Shown here one piece after another: positions 11,690 through 23,440 of a DNA stretch of 64,000 nt. The stretch is from Colocasia esculenta (Eukaryota > Streptophyta > Magnoliopsida > Alismatales > Araceae). The stretch covers positions 69,946,206-70,010,205 of the forward strand of contig CM024758.1 of NCBI GenBank assembly GCA_014218235.1, given 5' to 3'. A program made the translations under genes and the position numbers. Below the pieces are notes generated by a model. That model had not been told where the DNA came from. It did not search any database and saw only the letters and a program-made list of their open reading frames with translations. Position 1 is the stretch's first letter, and each line of letters begins with the position of its first letter.

Positions 11690-14600
11690 TCAAGACCTAG
11701 ACAAAGAACTGGGCAAGTACAAAGATCTGGGAATTTGAGCAAAATAAGGTTTGAGAAGGTTCGAGAGCTTTGTCTCATTTTCACAAAAGAAATTCTCAAA
11801 CAAGGAGAGGCCAATGTTGTAGGAGGGATTAGTGGTAGGAAATTTCTTATGAGATTTGATGTGGTGCCTATGGAACCAGCCTATCTTGTAGAGAAATTTA
11901 TCCCTGCTCAAACGATACTTGAGGGAAACAAACTTTTTAGAGGCTGCAAGAAGAAGAAGCTCATGGACAGTGATGTTCCAGTGCAGGCCTCGGTTCACTG
12001 CTGCATCTTTGGCTTGATAATATACTAAGTATCTTTGAGCCCATTTATGACCAAAGTTCTTCCTTAGATCTTTGAGACTTTTGGACTGGAATTCATAAAG
12101 AGAGATCTTCATCTTTTCATAGTTCGAGTGGTAAGAGGGATAAGCAGCTGCCCACTGATCTTCATTGAGTCTTTCAGATTCAGCAAAACATAACTGGAAA
12201 TCCAACAGATGATGAGGGTTCTTGGAGATTTGAAGGAACACAAATCTTTGGAAGGACAATTTGAGCTTGTATTTGATTTTGAACTAGTGGCAATGCGAAT
12301 GAATCTGTTGAATACTACTTCAGCAAAATCTCTTCGAAGGAGACTGCTCCTATAAAAGATAGATGCAGCCCAGAGGGTAATGCCACAGTCATGGAGGGAA
12401 TGATTTCTCTTTGACCTCTTAGCAGATTGTCCCATTGACCTTTAGAAACATCAGGCAATCCTAATTTGAATCTTTCGAAATTGAAGGTCTTCATTCTGAT
12501 GAACTTGGCCTGAGAGTTCTGGAGAAGTTGTCCAAACATGTCATGAAACCTCAAGGATAGGTGATGTTGGACAGTCAAAAATTGGTTTCTAGATTGAGTT
12601 TGCTGATATTTGGCTGCTTCTCCTGGATAGAGGTCAAGGAACTCCTTAGGAGTTAAGCTATGACTTTCTGAGATATGAATTGGAGATCCTCAACTGAAAT
12701 ATGTGAAGTTCTGAGAAGAATAGGAAGCCAATGTTCGAAAGTGAACCCTGGCATCTCATGAACTTCAAGGAAAGCACGAATAGATAGATATTCTCTGAAC
12801 AGATTCATGTGATGTTCAGAGTGGTAGATGAAGGAATACCAAAAGGGTGGAAGGAGTTTCGAAGGATTGTCTCCAAGTTTGGTCCACTAGATGAGGAAAG
12901 CTGAATACTGGGGAGTATTTCAGCTAGATGGAGAAGTGTTTGCTTGGAGTTTGTTTTTGAGGCAGTGGGAAGACAAGAGAAATACTGAGGAGGTTGAGTG
13001 GAAAGAGTGAGAGAAATAGATTTGGGAGGTTTGAACTGGTATTTCATTGGGTAGATTTTGAATTTGATGTCCTGGTGGAAAGGATCCATCGGAATAGTTG
13101 CAAGTGGAGTAGGATCCAGAGAAGTGGATTGTGAGGGAATTTCAGTGGTGAGAGGAGTAGGTGCAGAGGGTGCAGTGGATTGAGGCTTAGCTGAAGTTGG
13201 CTTTTTAGGCTCTGGAGGAGGCTTAACAGATGGCTTAGCTGGAGAGGGATGAACTTGTCTAGAAGGAGGATGAGGGAAGACTGGGTCACCATTTTTGACC
13301 AGTCTGCGCTTCACTTTCCTCTTGAAGGTTTGCAAGTTAGGACTCAACTTCAGAGGTCTCTTAGCTGAAGATTCTATCTGGGAAGCCTGCCTGGGCTGGG
13401 AAACCTCAGCTGCTGCCACTGCCACTGATTGCTTTTCTGATACAGACTGCTGTTGATGCTCCTCTTGAGGATGAAATACATCATAGCTAAATCTGCTTCT
13501 TACTCTAAGTCTTTTTGCTGCTCATGAGGCTGCTCCTCCACACTCTGCTGCTTGTCCTGAGGCTTAGTCTTCTCGGATTGATCAACAACAGGCTCAACAA
13601 TATCTTGAACATGGGACTCTGGTTCCATGTCCAGCTGCTGCTCAGGTTGCTGCTCAACCTGCTGGAGAAGATCTTCTGTGGACTGCTGTTCTTGAGCTGG
13701 CTTTTCAGGTTCAGGAGGATCTTGAGACTGAACAAGCACTTCTTGTTGCTAAGAGGATGAGGGCCTTGATGGCAAGAAGTGCCCTGCTGGCACACTAACT
13801 GAAGCAACAAATCTTTCATTTGCTTAACCTCATCAGATAGGCTCAAACTTGGCATCAACAAACTCTATCTGCAGTTGATAGTTCCTTAGGACCATTGGTT
13901 CAGGAATAGAGGAGGAAACAGGAATTTGATCTTCTTTTTCCTGGGTCTGAACTGGCACTTCAGATTTATCTTGAACTAGAGGCTCTATCACTGGTTGAAC
14001 TATTTGAGGAACAGGAGGAACAGGAGATTCATCAGAGAATACTTCATGATCACATTCTGGCACTGAGTCTTTTACCAAAAGATTTTGCTTTTTACTAACC
14101 AAGGAGTAGTGACTCCTTCTTAGGGTAGTGATTCCTATCTTCTCTTTTATTCCAACAGATATTCTCCTGATAGATCCACTGAGTGCCTCTTGAATATCAG
14201 GGAGAGCAAAGGACCATAGGGAAAGATTCTTGGAGATTCTTGGCAGCAATCATTCTATCCAAGATAATTCTAGCCAAATTCACTTTGTGCCTTTGAATTA
14301 CCCAAAATAACAAGTCCCATCTCTAGAGGTGATAGAAGAGTGGGTTCCTACTCTAGGGGTCACAATATTAGAAATCACAGAATGGATCAATCTCTTTCTC
14401 GCTGACAGCTCATTCACTGAAAGACCTTTCTTACTTATAGAGGCCAAACTCCCAATGATGCCTAGCTTTACTTTTCCAAAGGCATTACTTCATTAAGCTT
14501 ATGCCCGGAGTTTGGACATTCCAAAATCTCAACCAATAGTTCCTCAGAAATAGATATTCTGGTCCCTTTGACATATCCAAACACTGAACTTGCAGAAGAG

Positions 14601-14733
14601 ATTTCCATGGTAACATAAAATGTTCTGACGACATTCTCTACAAGGGTTCTGAAATCTGGCACAACTTGGTCCAACCCATGGCATTGAGGGTGTCCTCTAC
14701 CCAAGCAAGACTTCCAGAAAGACGGGAGAAATC
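11690..14733 (-). pseudogene. Env-like gene of the SIRE-type element, main part (degenerate)
   Basis: This extra gene lies after pol in SIRE/Maximus elements. It is often called env-like, but its function is not established. On the minus strand the N-terminal part (14468-14733) reads LVENVVRTFYVTMEISSASS and SISEELLVEILECPNS, the pattern of the plant-transposon-protein family found in these elements. The middle (12805-14249) is low complexity, rich in proline, glutamine, serine and glutamate. The C-terminal part (11690-12578) is richer in aromatic and basic residues. Several frameshifts and stops break it. The upstream 115 bp of the gene is separated by a solo LTR and continues at 16511-16626. 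I see no convincing signal peptide or membrane span in the readable parts. Confidence 0.7.
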
Positions 14734-16510
14734 TGTTGGCCCAGCTAGCTTGGCAGCTCGATAACCTAGAGGGGGGGGGGGGGTGAATAGGTTTTTCTAA
14801 TTCTTAAACAGAAACTTAAGACAGAAAATTATCACTTGAAAGTTTGGTTAGTTTAGTGTGATAAAGAGTAGCAGTGCGGAAGCAAATAAACAATCACACA
14901 AATGAGACAAGGAATTTATCCTGGTTCGGCCCTTCCCACATGGAAGTCCTACGTCCAGTCTCCAAGCAACCTTTTGGGATTTCACTAACCAAGGGTACAG
15001 TCCCCTCAAGGACACTACAACACCCAGCCCCCAGCTGGTCTTCTTCTCTTTCCCGGGCAAGAAGGTAGCCCACTTCTTTTACAGGCTCAGAAGCAAACCT
15101 CCTGGTACAAACCCTAGTGCGGTTCTGCTAGACACAAACCCCTAGCTAGGTTCTACACTGTATACAATCCTACAGCTGGACAGAAATCTTTCTTAGAAAG
15201 AAAGATCAGACGAGAGCTATTACAAGATGAACACTTAAGAACTAGCTCACAGTCACAAAACTCTCCCCAAAAAATTACAATGAGCGCAGAGAGAGAGAAT
15301 GAAGAGAGAAAAGAAAGCTTGAAGGCTTGAATGCTTCAGATGCTTAAACACTTCTTCTGGGCTCAGGCTCTTTCTCTCCCTTCCTTTGAGTGTATGTGGC
15401 GTTCAGGTCCCTCACTGGTTGTACACTCCTTCAAAAATATTCAGGAAGGCTCTCTGTCTTTTCTTCAGCCTTGCTTCATCTTTTATATGAGAGGCTTTAG
15501 AATAGATCCGTTGAAGAGATCCGTTGGAGCTCTTCAGTCGTTGCTGATCTTCTCTTCATTTGTCTTAATCAAACTCTGATGGTCTTCGAGGTTTGTAAGC
15601 ATAGAAGAGAGTGTTAGCATAAAAGAGTGTTTATAAGATAACAGTGCATGCTCCTGTGTTTCTGCTATCATGATAAAAATAGCAGTTCATATTTTTTCTA
15701 ACACGACTCTGAGATATGCATGCAGCCTTTTTGTCAGAAGATATTTGACTTTTCATTTAAGTGCCAAAAAACATTCAGAGCAAATTGATGTTTAAGTTAC
15801 TTATCAAATCGTATACTTATAAGACTTAACAAATCGTTATGAATCTTAACAAATCGATGTGAGAAGCAAATCGTTATGGCACTTATCGAATCGTTGTGAG
15901 AACCAAATCATTGTGAGAGCAAATCGTTGTTCTCACTTATGAAATCGTTATGAGAACCAAATCGATATGAGATCAAATTGTTGTTCTCACTTATGAAATC
16001 GTTATGCGAGCAAATCGTTATGAGCCTTAACGAATCGTTATGAGAACCAAATTGATATGAGAGCAAATCGTTGTTCTCACTTATGAAATCGTTATGCAAG
16101 CAAATCGTTATGAGCCTTAATGAATCGTTATGAGAACCAAATCGATATGAGAGTAAATCGTTGTTCTCACTTATGAAATCGTTATGCGAGCAAATCGTTA
16201 TGAGCCTTAACAAATCATTGTAGAAGGCAAATTGATGTGAGGGCAAATCGTTGCGCTCACTTATCAAATCGTTGCATGATAAAATCAATGTTCACTTAAC
16301 GAATCGTTACACAATCAAATCATTGTGTAACTTATGAAATCGTTGTTAGTGAAATCGATGTGGCACTTTTGAATAGAAATCGATGTATATTGAATGAACA
16401 TTGATTTAGCATTTTAGTGTGCCTTAAAATAATCATAAATATTGATGAAACAATCTAATCATAAATTTTGTTAGCACCAAAATATGAAGGTAATAAAGAG
16501 TGGTTCAACA
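14734..16510 (-). mobile_element. Solo copia LTR (LTR2) inserted in the env-like gene, TSD AAATC
   Basis: The boundaries are TGTTGGCCCAGC at 14734 and TTCAACA at 16510, about 1777 bp, with the 5-bp duplication AAATC at 14729-14733 and 16511-16515. Without the LTR and one AAATC the env-like frame runs through, which confirms both boundaries. It belongs to the same family as LTR3 (44284-46431): both share the TGTTG-CCCAGCTAGC start, the long G run followed by GTGAAT, and the ATCGTT/ATCGAT array. A TATA box on the minus strand (CATATAAAAG) is at about 15480-15489. Having one LTR and a target duplication points to recombination between the two LTRs of a former full element. Confidence 0.9.
15790..16380. 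repeat. ATCGTT/ATCGAT array in the U3 of the solo LTR
   Basis: AAATCGTT, AAATCGAT and TTCTCACTTATGAAATCG recur throughout, in units of roughly 37-40 bp with internal CTCA...TGAG arms. The array is 300-900 bp upstream of the TATA box. The matching array in LTR3 is at 45411-46235. Confidence 0.85.
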
Positions 16511-16626
16511 AAATCTACAACTTTTCCTGGGCAAATGGGAATCTTAGCCAATCTCACCAGTTGATCAGGGGTCATTGGGGAGGATTGGAGCCCTAGACAA
16601 CGCCATCTAGACAAGGAGATGAACAT
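16511..16626 (-). pseudogene. Env-like gene, 5' end
   Basis: This is the start of the gene that continues at 14733 beyond the solo LTR. A candidate ATG is at 16624-16626 on the minus strand, with a second in-frame ATG at 16573-16575 before TPDQLVRLAKIP. An in-frame stop precedes the first ATG, so this start is the furthest upstream one possible. The frame runs without interruption into the target duplication at 16511-16515. Confidence 0.6.
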
Positions 16627-17142
16627 GACTCAGGGAACTAGTAGAGGAGTGATAGAAATGCAAGGGAGAGTTCCAGGATCCTACCTTTCTTCGAGGAGGA
16701 TGGAGATTTCAGGGTCCTTCAGAAGTCTTTCTCCGGAGAACAGTAAGGGTGCGAAGGGCAGAAGAAGACAAGGAAGTCGAAGGCAGATTTCGAAAGGGTG
16801 TTTTCAAAAGGAGTCGGGGTTTTCTTTTATAAAGAAAGACAAGATAATGCCCCTAGATTTCAGGATGATGAACGAGATTAATGATTTGACCGTTTAAGAC
16901 ATGAAGAAAGGATGTGCCTTAAAGGAGTGTCAGTTACATAATTTTAAATTATAAGCCCTTTTCATGATTTCATAATTAGTCGAATCATGTATTTGACTGC
17001 ATCAGTCGAATGCAAGAATTATAACATAATTCGAATGCATAAGTCGAATGACTGGGACTTAGAATTTTTTTAGGGTGTTTTTCACAGAGTTCATACAACA
17101 CAATCATAGCATACAATTCAAATGACATTTTACTTTGGTAAA
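16627..17142 (-). other. Spacer between pol and the env-like gene
   Basis: No gene is supported here. A TATA-like TTTATAAAAG on the minus strand lies near 16825-16835, about 200 bases before the env-like ATG. ATTCGACT/AGTCGAAT motifs like those in LTR1 lie at 16978-17056. It could hold an internal promoter or splice acceptor for the env-like gene. That is inference. Confidence 0.45.
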
Positions 17143-18463
17143 TTAATCAGGATTACACATACCTATTTCTCTTCTAATTGATGTGAATCTATCCTTAGGA
17201 AGAGGTTTTGTAAAGATATCAGCAAGTTGGTTTTCGGTAGAAACAAATTCAAGTAAAATATTGCCATTACTTACATGATCCTTGATGAAATAATGTCTAA
17301 CCTCAATATGCTTGGTTCTTGAGTGCTGGATAGGATTCTTGGTCAAATTTATTGCGCTTGTGTTGTCACATAGCATTGGAATTTCTTGAAGTTGATGACC
17401 ATAGTCTTCCAGTTGATGTTTGATCCACAAGAGTTGAGTACCACAACTCCCTGCTGCAATGTATTCAGCTTCTGTGGTTGACAAAGCTACTGAGTTCTGC
17501 TTTCTGGAAGACCAAGATATCAAGCACCTGTAAGAATTTGACAAGTACCACTGGTGCTTTTCCTATCTATTTTGCATTCAGTATAGTCAGCATCACTATA
17601 TCCAATTAACTTGAATTCTGAACATCTGGGATACTAAAGTCCTAATTTACTGGTATTTATAAGATATCTAAAAATTCTTTTAACAACATGAACATGAGAT
17701 TCTTTTGGATCAGCTTGGAATCTTGCACATAAACAAACACTGAACATTATATCTGGTCTACTGGCAGTAAGATAGAGCAAGTGATCCAATCATTCCTCTA
17801 TAGATCTTTTGATCTACCTTTTTACTAAGAGGATCACTATCTAACTTAATACCTGAGCTCATAGGTATTCCTAATGGCTTACACTTGTCAAAACCATATT
17901 TAGAAAGTAAATCTGAAATATATTTGGTTTGACAAATATGAGTTCCTTCCTTGGTTTGCTTTATTTGCAACCCAAGAAAATAATTTAGTTCACCCATCAT
18001 GCTCATTTCAAAAACTCACTTTGCATCAAATTTTCAAAGAACTTACAAAGTGATTCATTAGTAGAACCAAAGATAATGTCATCAACATAGATCTGCACAA
18101 TTAAGATTCCATTTGAAAATTTCTTTATAAATAGTGTGCTATCTACTCTACCTCTTATAAAATCATGTGATATAAGATAAGAACTTAATCTTTCATACCA
18201 AGCTCTTGGAGCTTGTTTCAGACCATATAGTGCTTTCTTTAAACGGAAAACATGGTTAGGATAAGTAGTATCTTCAAAACCAGGTGGTTGCTCAACATAT
18301 ACTTCTTCTTTAATAAAACCATTCAGAAATGCACTTTTAACATCCATTTGGAATAAATTTATATTAAGAGAACAAGCATAGGCTAATAAAATTCTGATTG
18401 CCTCTAATCTAGCTATTGGAGCATAGGTTTCATCAAAGTCTATGCCTTCCTCTTGGGAATACC
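17143..18463 (-). pseudogene. Copia pol: reverse transcriptase and RNase H (frameshifted, gap-truncated)
   Basis: This is the C-terminal half of a Ty1/copia polyprotein. The RT copies the element RNA and the RNase H degrades it. On the minus strand the RT (17758-18463) shows DVKSAFLNGFIKEEVYVEQP, KALYGLKQAPRAWYERL and the catalytic YVDD (codons at 18078-18089), then MSMMGELNYFLGLQIKQTKE. RNase H (17143-17544) shows KQNSVALSTTEAEYIAAGS, LCDNTSAINLTKNP, RTKHIEVRHYFIKDHV and ADIFTKPLPKDRF. Frameshifts occur near 18003 and between 17545 and 17757. The motif set is that of the SIRE/Maximus clade. The 5' end is lost in the gap at 18464. Confidence 0.95.
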
Positions 18464-18563
18464 NNNNNNNNNNNNNNNNNNNNNNNNNNNNNNNNNNNNN
18501 NNNNNNNNNNNNNNNNNNNNNNNNNNNNNNNNNNNNNNNNNNNNNNNNNNNNNNNNNNNNNNN
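18464..18563. other. Assembly gap, 100 N
   Basis: Exactly 100 N, the conventional placeholder for a gap of unknown size. Copia RT lies to the left and gypsy LTR sequence to the right, so repeat content probably broke the assembly here. Confidence 0.98.
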
Positions 18564-19046
18564 GGAACGCTCATCACTCGGACGCATTCCCATCCTCGAC
18601 TTGCTCTTCCTCTTGAACTTCATAGTCACCTAGATGGGGTAAAAGTAGGGAATGAGCAAACTAGCCCAGTAGGATTTATATCTCAATGTGCGGGCAATGA
18701 TATAAGTGATTAGCATTTAGGACTACGCAAAGACGATGAATGATATGCAAGTACGAATAAAACTCGTTAAAACATGATATATAAAACAAGCTAGAGAGAG
18801 TGATTATGATAGAGTAAGATTGATGAACAATATGACAAGATAGAACTAGCAATAGATCACTTTGTACAAGCACACAAAATTTCAATTGATGTCAAGAACG
18901 CAAGATATCACTAATTGCATTAAATACAGGATGGCCATATCACGCAAGCAAGCAAGCAGGCAAGCACGCACGAGCACGATCAATAACACTAATCAGGCAC
19001 GTAGACACTAGTGTACATCGAGAAAAGATCCATGAAGAATGTACAC
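18564..19046 (-). repeat. Gypsy LTR, left piece (split by the Athila-type element)
   Basis: This non-coding sequence continues, beyond the inserted element at 19047-34480, into 34486-37392. The shared TACAC at 19042-19046 and 34481-34485 is the target duplication. By orientation this is the 3' portion of a minus-strand LTR, and its end is lost in the gap. Confidence 0.65.
19042..19046. repeat. Target-site duplication TACAC, left copy
   Basis: TACAC immediately precedes the LTR start TGATAC at 19047. The partner copy is at 34481-34485. Confidence 0.9.
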
Positions 19047-21607
19047 TGATACACACGCGACATTGTTGATTGTGCATTTCCGTTGTCTAGAGTTCTTCGC
19101 ACAAGTCAACACGCGCACTTCCTCTAAACTATCTCACAGAATTAAAATAGTAAAAAGGAACTAGCACAATGGTGAGAACATGTCATATCCACGGAGAGGC
19201 AGAATAAGCATGAATTAAACTACTTTGACTTGAAACCATTCACATTTTCACCAAAATAATATTGCAATTAATTCTATAAATTTCATCAATCATTCCTCAC
19301 ATCCACATGTCAAGCTCAATGGAAAAACAAGTAGAATTGAAATTAGCGAATCTCAACAGAAAATTATCGAGCCAATGTACCCCTAAAGCTTAGGGGATGA
19401 ACAGTCACAACTCTCCACGACACCGGATCATTACTCACAGCTCAAGAATTAAACAGAGAATAAGAATAGAAATGAAAAATTGCAAACTCAAATTTCTACT
19501 GTTATTACTGAAGAACATAGATCAAAATAATACCAAGAAGAAATTAGAGAACTCAATCAAAGATTATATGAAGAATAACATGAACTTAAAATTCAAATCA
19601 TTATTCCCTGCAACACCTAGATCGATCTCTCTTACAATCGAACCTCCCGTAGCCCAACAATCTGAAATCAAAACTCCCCAAATCCCCTAAAATTACCGAA
19701 CCAGAGGAGATGCTAAACAACCAGAAGAGATGAAGAGAAAAAAAAACTCAAAACCTGAACCCCGAAATCTCTCACACAGCATAGAAAAATAGAAGAACAA
19801 AACCTTAAAAATTCCAATCAAAATCTGGATCTCATCCCCTCACAGCAGCAGCTTACAGAAAATGGAAGAAACTAAGACCCTGAAAAATCTAACTCTCAAT
19901 TCTCTGAACTTTGGAATAACAGGAACTAAAACTTACTAAAAAAAAAAGAAAATCAAACCAACCAAATCTGAACCAACCTCCCTCACTGCAATCGAACCAG
20001 AACAAGAACAAGATAAATTTCAAAACAAATTCTAAAGCCCAACCTCACAGCAAGAACAATAGAAAGAATTTCTTACTCCCGGAGTCTCTCACACTCACAT
20101 GCTCTGCTCTACTGCTTAAACAGGAATGCAGAAGCAACAATGGCAGAACAAACTAATCTCAGAGTCTCACTGGCGAAGAAAGGAAATTGCAAAGGAATTA
20201 ACTAGAAATCCAACCCTGCTATGAACTGGAAGAACAAGATAGAACAACTTAAAATTTTCCTAAAACTCGAACCAGAGCAGCCCCTCTGCAAATCCTCACA
20301 GCTCTGCAGAAAAGAAAAATTACAGAGGAAAACTGGAAAAATAAATCCCTAAAACAAAGTCTAACCCCCCCCCCACTGCTCTGCTCTCCGAAACGAAAAT
20401 TACAGGAAATGGGAAACTGAAAATTCTAAAATTTCTAACCAGCTCCCCTGCACTGAGGACCTTGGGTCCTTTTATAGGCCTCATGGCTTTCTTCTTCCCA
20501 CCTTCCACCAGGATCGCCGGCTTCAGCACACCAGGATCGCCACCTCATCTGCACAAGCTCCATCGCGGCCCACCACAGCAGCTCAACCCTGTATCGCCAC
20601 ATCAGCTCGCCCAGCCACGCAGCATCTGGCCGCTCCACTCCGCACAGGGTCTGCACACATAGCTTTCCCGCCAAATCGCCGGATGCACAGCAGCGCCATC
20701 ACACGGAATCGGCCAGCACCGCCTCATCCATCACCAACCGCCATGGCCACCTCACGCCTTCACAGCACACCCGGCCACACATGCAACCATGCACGGCCGC
20801 TTCGCACACCTGGGCGCTGTGCACAGCGCCAGCCCGGCTCTGCTTCCAACTTGCCTGGTCTGCACAAGCGCAAGCCCTGGTCCGCTTCCAGGTCCAGCCG
20901 TGCCGCACAGCCCCCTGTTGGCCGCCCAAATCCCCAGCGCCATTTGGCCGCACCTCTGGCCGCACACATACCTCTTGCATGCCACCCAGTCCAGCCATCC
21001 ACCGCACCTTCCTGGCGCCATCGCCCGCCAGGCCACCAGCCACTTCAGCCGTTGCAGCTTCATCGCGATCAGGGCACCGCCGCGCCTCTCCAGCAGCCAT
21101 CGTACGGCCCATCTCCTTCCGGCCCATGCCAGCGCCAGACATCACCTCTTCTTCTGGGCGCCTCTAGATGGTTCTAGGAAGAACCCAGTTTCCCCTGAAT
21201 CCTCTTTAATCTGTTTGGAAGAAATAAACAATTTTAAATGGAGTGTGTGTGGGGTATGTGGCATGATGGTAGTGGTGGGGTAGAAGTGTTAGCTTATTTA
21301 ATGGGATTGAATGAGTATGTAAAATTTTATTTATTACAAACTAAAATCTAATTAAGAGAATATTTACAAAAAAAATTTATTTACAAATATCTTTTATTTT
21401 CAAAGTGGACCTAATTAGTCAATGTCTGATTTATTGAATGAAAAAATCTAATGATGTGTATTCTAACCCACAATTTAACTAAAGTGTTCAAAATTTTATT
21501 TTTAGATGACATGAAAATTAAATCAAATTGTACGTTATTTATGGACAATTAATGTCTAACATCAACTACATGTATGAAATTTAACCCTAAAAATTTAGTA
21601 ATTATCA
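19047..21607 (-). repeat. Left (3') LTR of the Athila-type element
   Basis: About 2561 bp, TGATAC...TTATCA. It is AT-rich except for a strongly GC-rich block at about 20500-21180. A TATA box on the minus strand (CTATAAAAGG, 20468-20477) lies directly downstream of that block, so the block is promoter-proximal U3. Differences from the right LTR are scattered substitutions and many one-base indels in homopolymers. Several long open frames overlap on both strands in the GC-rich block. They look compositional and are not called as genes. Confidence 0.92.
20468..20477 (-). promoter_or_regulatory. TATA box of the left Athila-type LTR
   Basis: CTATAAAAGG on the minus strand, conserved at 33325-33334 in the right LTR. 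Transcription would start about 30 bases downstream, dividing the LTR into about 1.15 kb of U3 and 1.4 kb of R-U5. Confidence 0.7.
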
Positions 21608-21620
21608 CTTCCCCCTACTT
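21608..21620 (-). promoter_or_regulatory. Polypurine tract of the Athila-type element
   Basis: On the minus strand AAGTAGGGGGAAG directly abuts the LTR start TGATAATT. It is the expected plus-strand primer. Confidence 0.85.
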
Positions 21621-22688
21621 AAACATTGCTAGTCCCTTAGCAATGAAAATTACTCCAAATTTAGGACTAGAACATACAATGTCTCATGTTAATAACCATC
21701 ATGTAAGAGATTAATGTAATGACATGTCTTCCTAATTGTAGGGGCTTATGGCAAGAATTAGTGCACAATGGTAGCTTACTTAAGAGTTCACATCAGCCCT
21801 ACTGGAGCTCATCTGCCTTAGCTATTAATTGAGATTAGATTGATTCGAGAGAAAGAAAAGATTGTGAATAAGATCTTTGCTCAGTCAGATCGGGTTGTTT
21901 CTCCTAGTTCCATTCTGCTCATCTTCCTTGAGGATTATTTCTCTGAGTTGAGGACTTTTGTCCCTTTATTTGCACTTTGTGCACTCAGAATTTTTTTTTT
22001 TCTTTTCATCCATAATGCTGCACACAACCCATCACTTTTCAAGAGTAGCGAGTCCAACTTTACTCAGATCCGGGGCATTTTTCATGGATATATTTTCTTT
22101 TACTTTTGCTTTTCTTTTCTTTCCTCTTTAAGGAAGAATGAACCGTCAGGTTCCTTGAGCACATGCCTTCACTTCCTTCGCAATTCACTTAAGGGGAGGG
22201 GAGAAAACCAATCACCTCTCTCCTACTAGCCTTAACAAATTTGCTACATTCGGGTTCAGCTAATCTAAGTGGCTGTGTAGTGTGTGTATGAAACTTCTTG
22301 TCATAAATCCTTACATAAGGTAGACAAGAGATACATGTATCATTTACTAGATGCTATCTAACATGGATGTTATCAAAGGAGTGTGACAACCACAAAATTT
22401 TAATGGTTAAAGATCAGACACATAGTCTGGGAAATGACAAATATTTTTTATTCAAAGATTTATTAAAGATGAAACATTGTGAAATTTTTACTTTTCTATG
22501 TACAAGCTAAGAAATGAAATGAAGCATGGTTGGGATGAGGACTATGAATGCATGCTTATTCTACCTCTCCCCCCTACTTATTTACAGGAAGGAAAGTAAG
22601 ACAAAGAATTACCTGATGAAGGAAATCTGTACACTTGGGTTGCCTCCCAAGAAGTGCTAAGTTTATCTCGTCTTCAGCCAGACGCAAT
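21621..22688 (-). other. 3' untranslated region between pol and the 3' LTR
   Basis: No gene is supported on the element's coding strand. Athila elements often carry a third gene here, but none is readable. One open frame on the other strand (21840-22229) is rich in Phe, Ser and Leu and shows no recognised motif. Confidence 0.5.
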
Positions 22689-23070
22689 TAGGCTCCATTA
22701 GGCTCAGGTAGCTTGGTAGAATCAAATTTCAAGAAAAGTGGGCTTTCAAAGAAATGTTTTTGCCCATTGACAGTGAATGATTGTCCAGTTTTAGAATCGA
22801 GAATAATGACAACACCATTGTCGTAAGATCTGACAATAATGTAAGGACCATCCCATCGGACTTCAATTTTCCATGAAGCCTAGAATTGAATAACTCGACC
22901 TTATCATGCACTTCAAAAATTTTCTGTGAATTTTCAAGACTTCAATTAGTTTCTTCTCATGCCCTTCATCAAGATCGCTAGCAATTATGATGGGCCAAGT
23001 CTCGTCCTCTCCTAGAAAGATATTTTTAAATTAACATGGAGTGGTTTCAGCTCAACCTTAGGAGACATTC
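22689..23070 (-). pseudogene. Athila pol remnant: RT start fused to the integrase tail by deletion
   Basis: On the minus strand the region from about 23060 to 22930 encodes the segment just before and at the start of RT (LGEDETWPIIIASDLDEGHE, KKLIEVLK), with a stop and frame changes. Near 22915-22930 it passes straight into the integrase C-terminal domain (VHDKVELFNSRL, WDGPYIIVRSYDNGVVIILD, SFTVNGQKHF), which ends at a stop near 22690. All of the RT catalytic core, RNase H and the integrase catalytic core are missing. This is an internal deletion of a few kilobases, so the copy could move only with proteins supplied by another element. Confidence 0.85.
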
Positions 23071-23440
23071 TAATGGAAATGATAGATCATTATTCTGAAA
23101 CATGGAACTAAGTTGTCCTTCCTCTCCCTCAAACCCTAGAGCACAGGGTTGGTCTACTGCTTTTTCCTCACAAGATTCTTCCAAGAGTTCTTCATTACCA
23201 GTTGGTTTGCTTTTAAATTTTGGCTTTAAAGCTTCAGAAAAAGAGACTCTTGGAATGTAATGACTTGGGTCTTCATTTATTTGATTGTGTCTAGAGACTC
23301 TTCAGTTATTTTCTCTTTTCCCTTAACATTTTCAACATTCTCTTCAATTTCAGTTTCATTTTCATTTCTTTATCCTCATGCAATGTTGACATGTGTGGGT
23401 GAGGATTTATCAAGATTTTTTTCATTTCTTAATGTTGACA
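23071..23440 (-). other. Degenerate gag-pol junction, no readable protease
   Basis: No open frame of note and no Asp-Thr/Ser-Gly motif is seen. The protease region of this Athila copy appears deleted or decayed. Confidence 0.5.

Larger units (their letters stand above)
9299..18463 (-). mobile_element. SIRE/Maximus-type Ty1/copia element, 3' half, cut by the assembly gap
   Basis: Read on the minus strand the order is RT, RNase H, env-like gene, polypurine tract, 3' LTR. This is the SIRE/Maximus layout, in which an extra gene follows pol. RT, RNase H and the env-like region all carry frameshifts, and the env-like gene is split by a solo LTR. Integrase, protease, gag and the 5' LTR would lie to the right of 18463 but are lost at the 100-N gap. 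Sequence after the gap belongs to a different gypsy LTR, so the scaffold join or a later insertion hides the rest. Confidence 0.85.

Noticed and set aside
13044..13861. Leucine-rich frames over the env-like middle region, as possible membrane proteins
   Set aside because: They are alternative frames of a Pro/Ser/Gln-rich coding stretch with CTN/CAG-type codons. The frame in register with the conserved N-terminal part is not hydrophobic.
9299..16510. LTR1 and LTR2 as the two ends of one element
   Set aside because: Their U3 arrays differ, they flank only part of an env-like gene, and LTR2 has its own target duplication AAATC, so it is a separate solo LTR.
20683..21283. Long overlapping open frames on both strands in the left Athila LTR (and 33537-34147 in the right LTR)
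   Set aside because: The block is GC-rich, so stops are rare in every frame. The frames differ between the two LTR copies because of indels, and no motif is recognisable.
21840..22229. 129-codon open frame on the plus strand
   Set aside because: It is antisense to the element, low complexity in Phe/Leu/Ser, and has no family match that I recognise.
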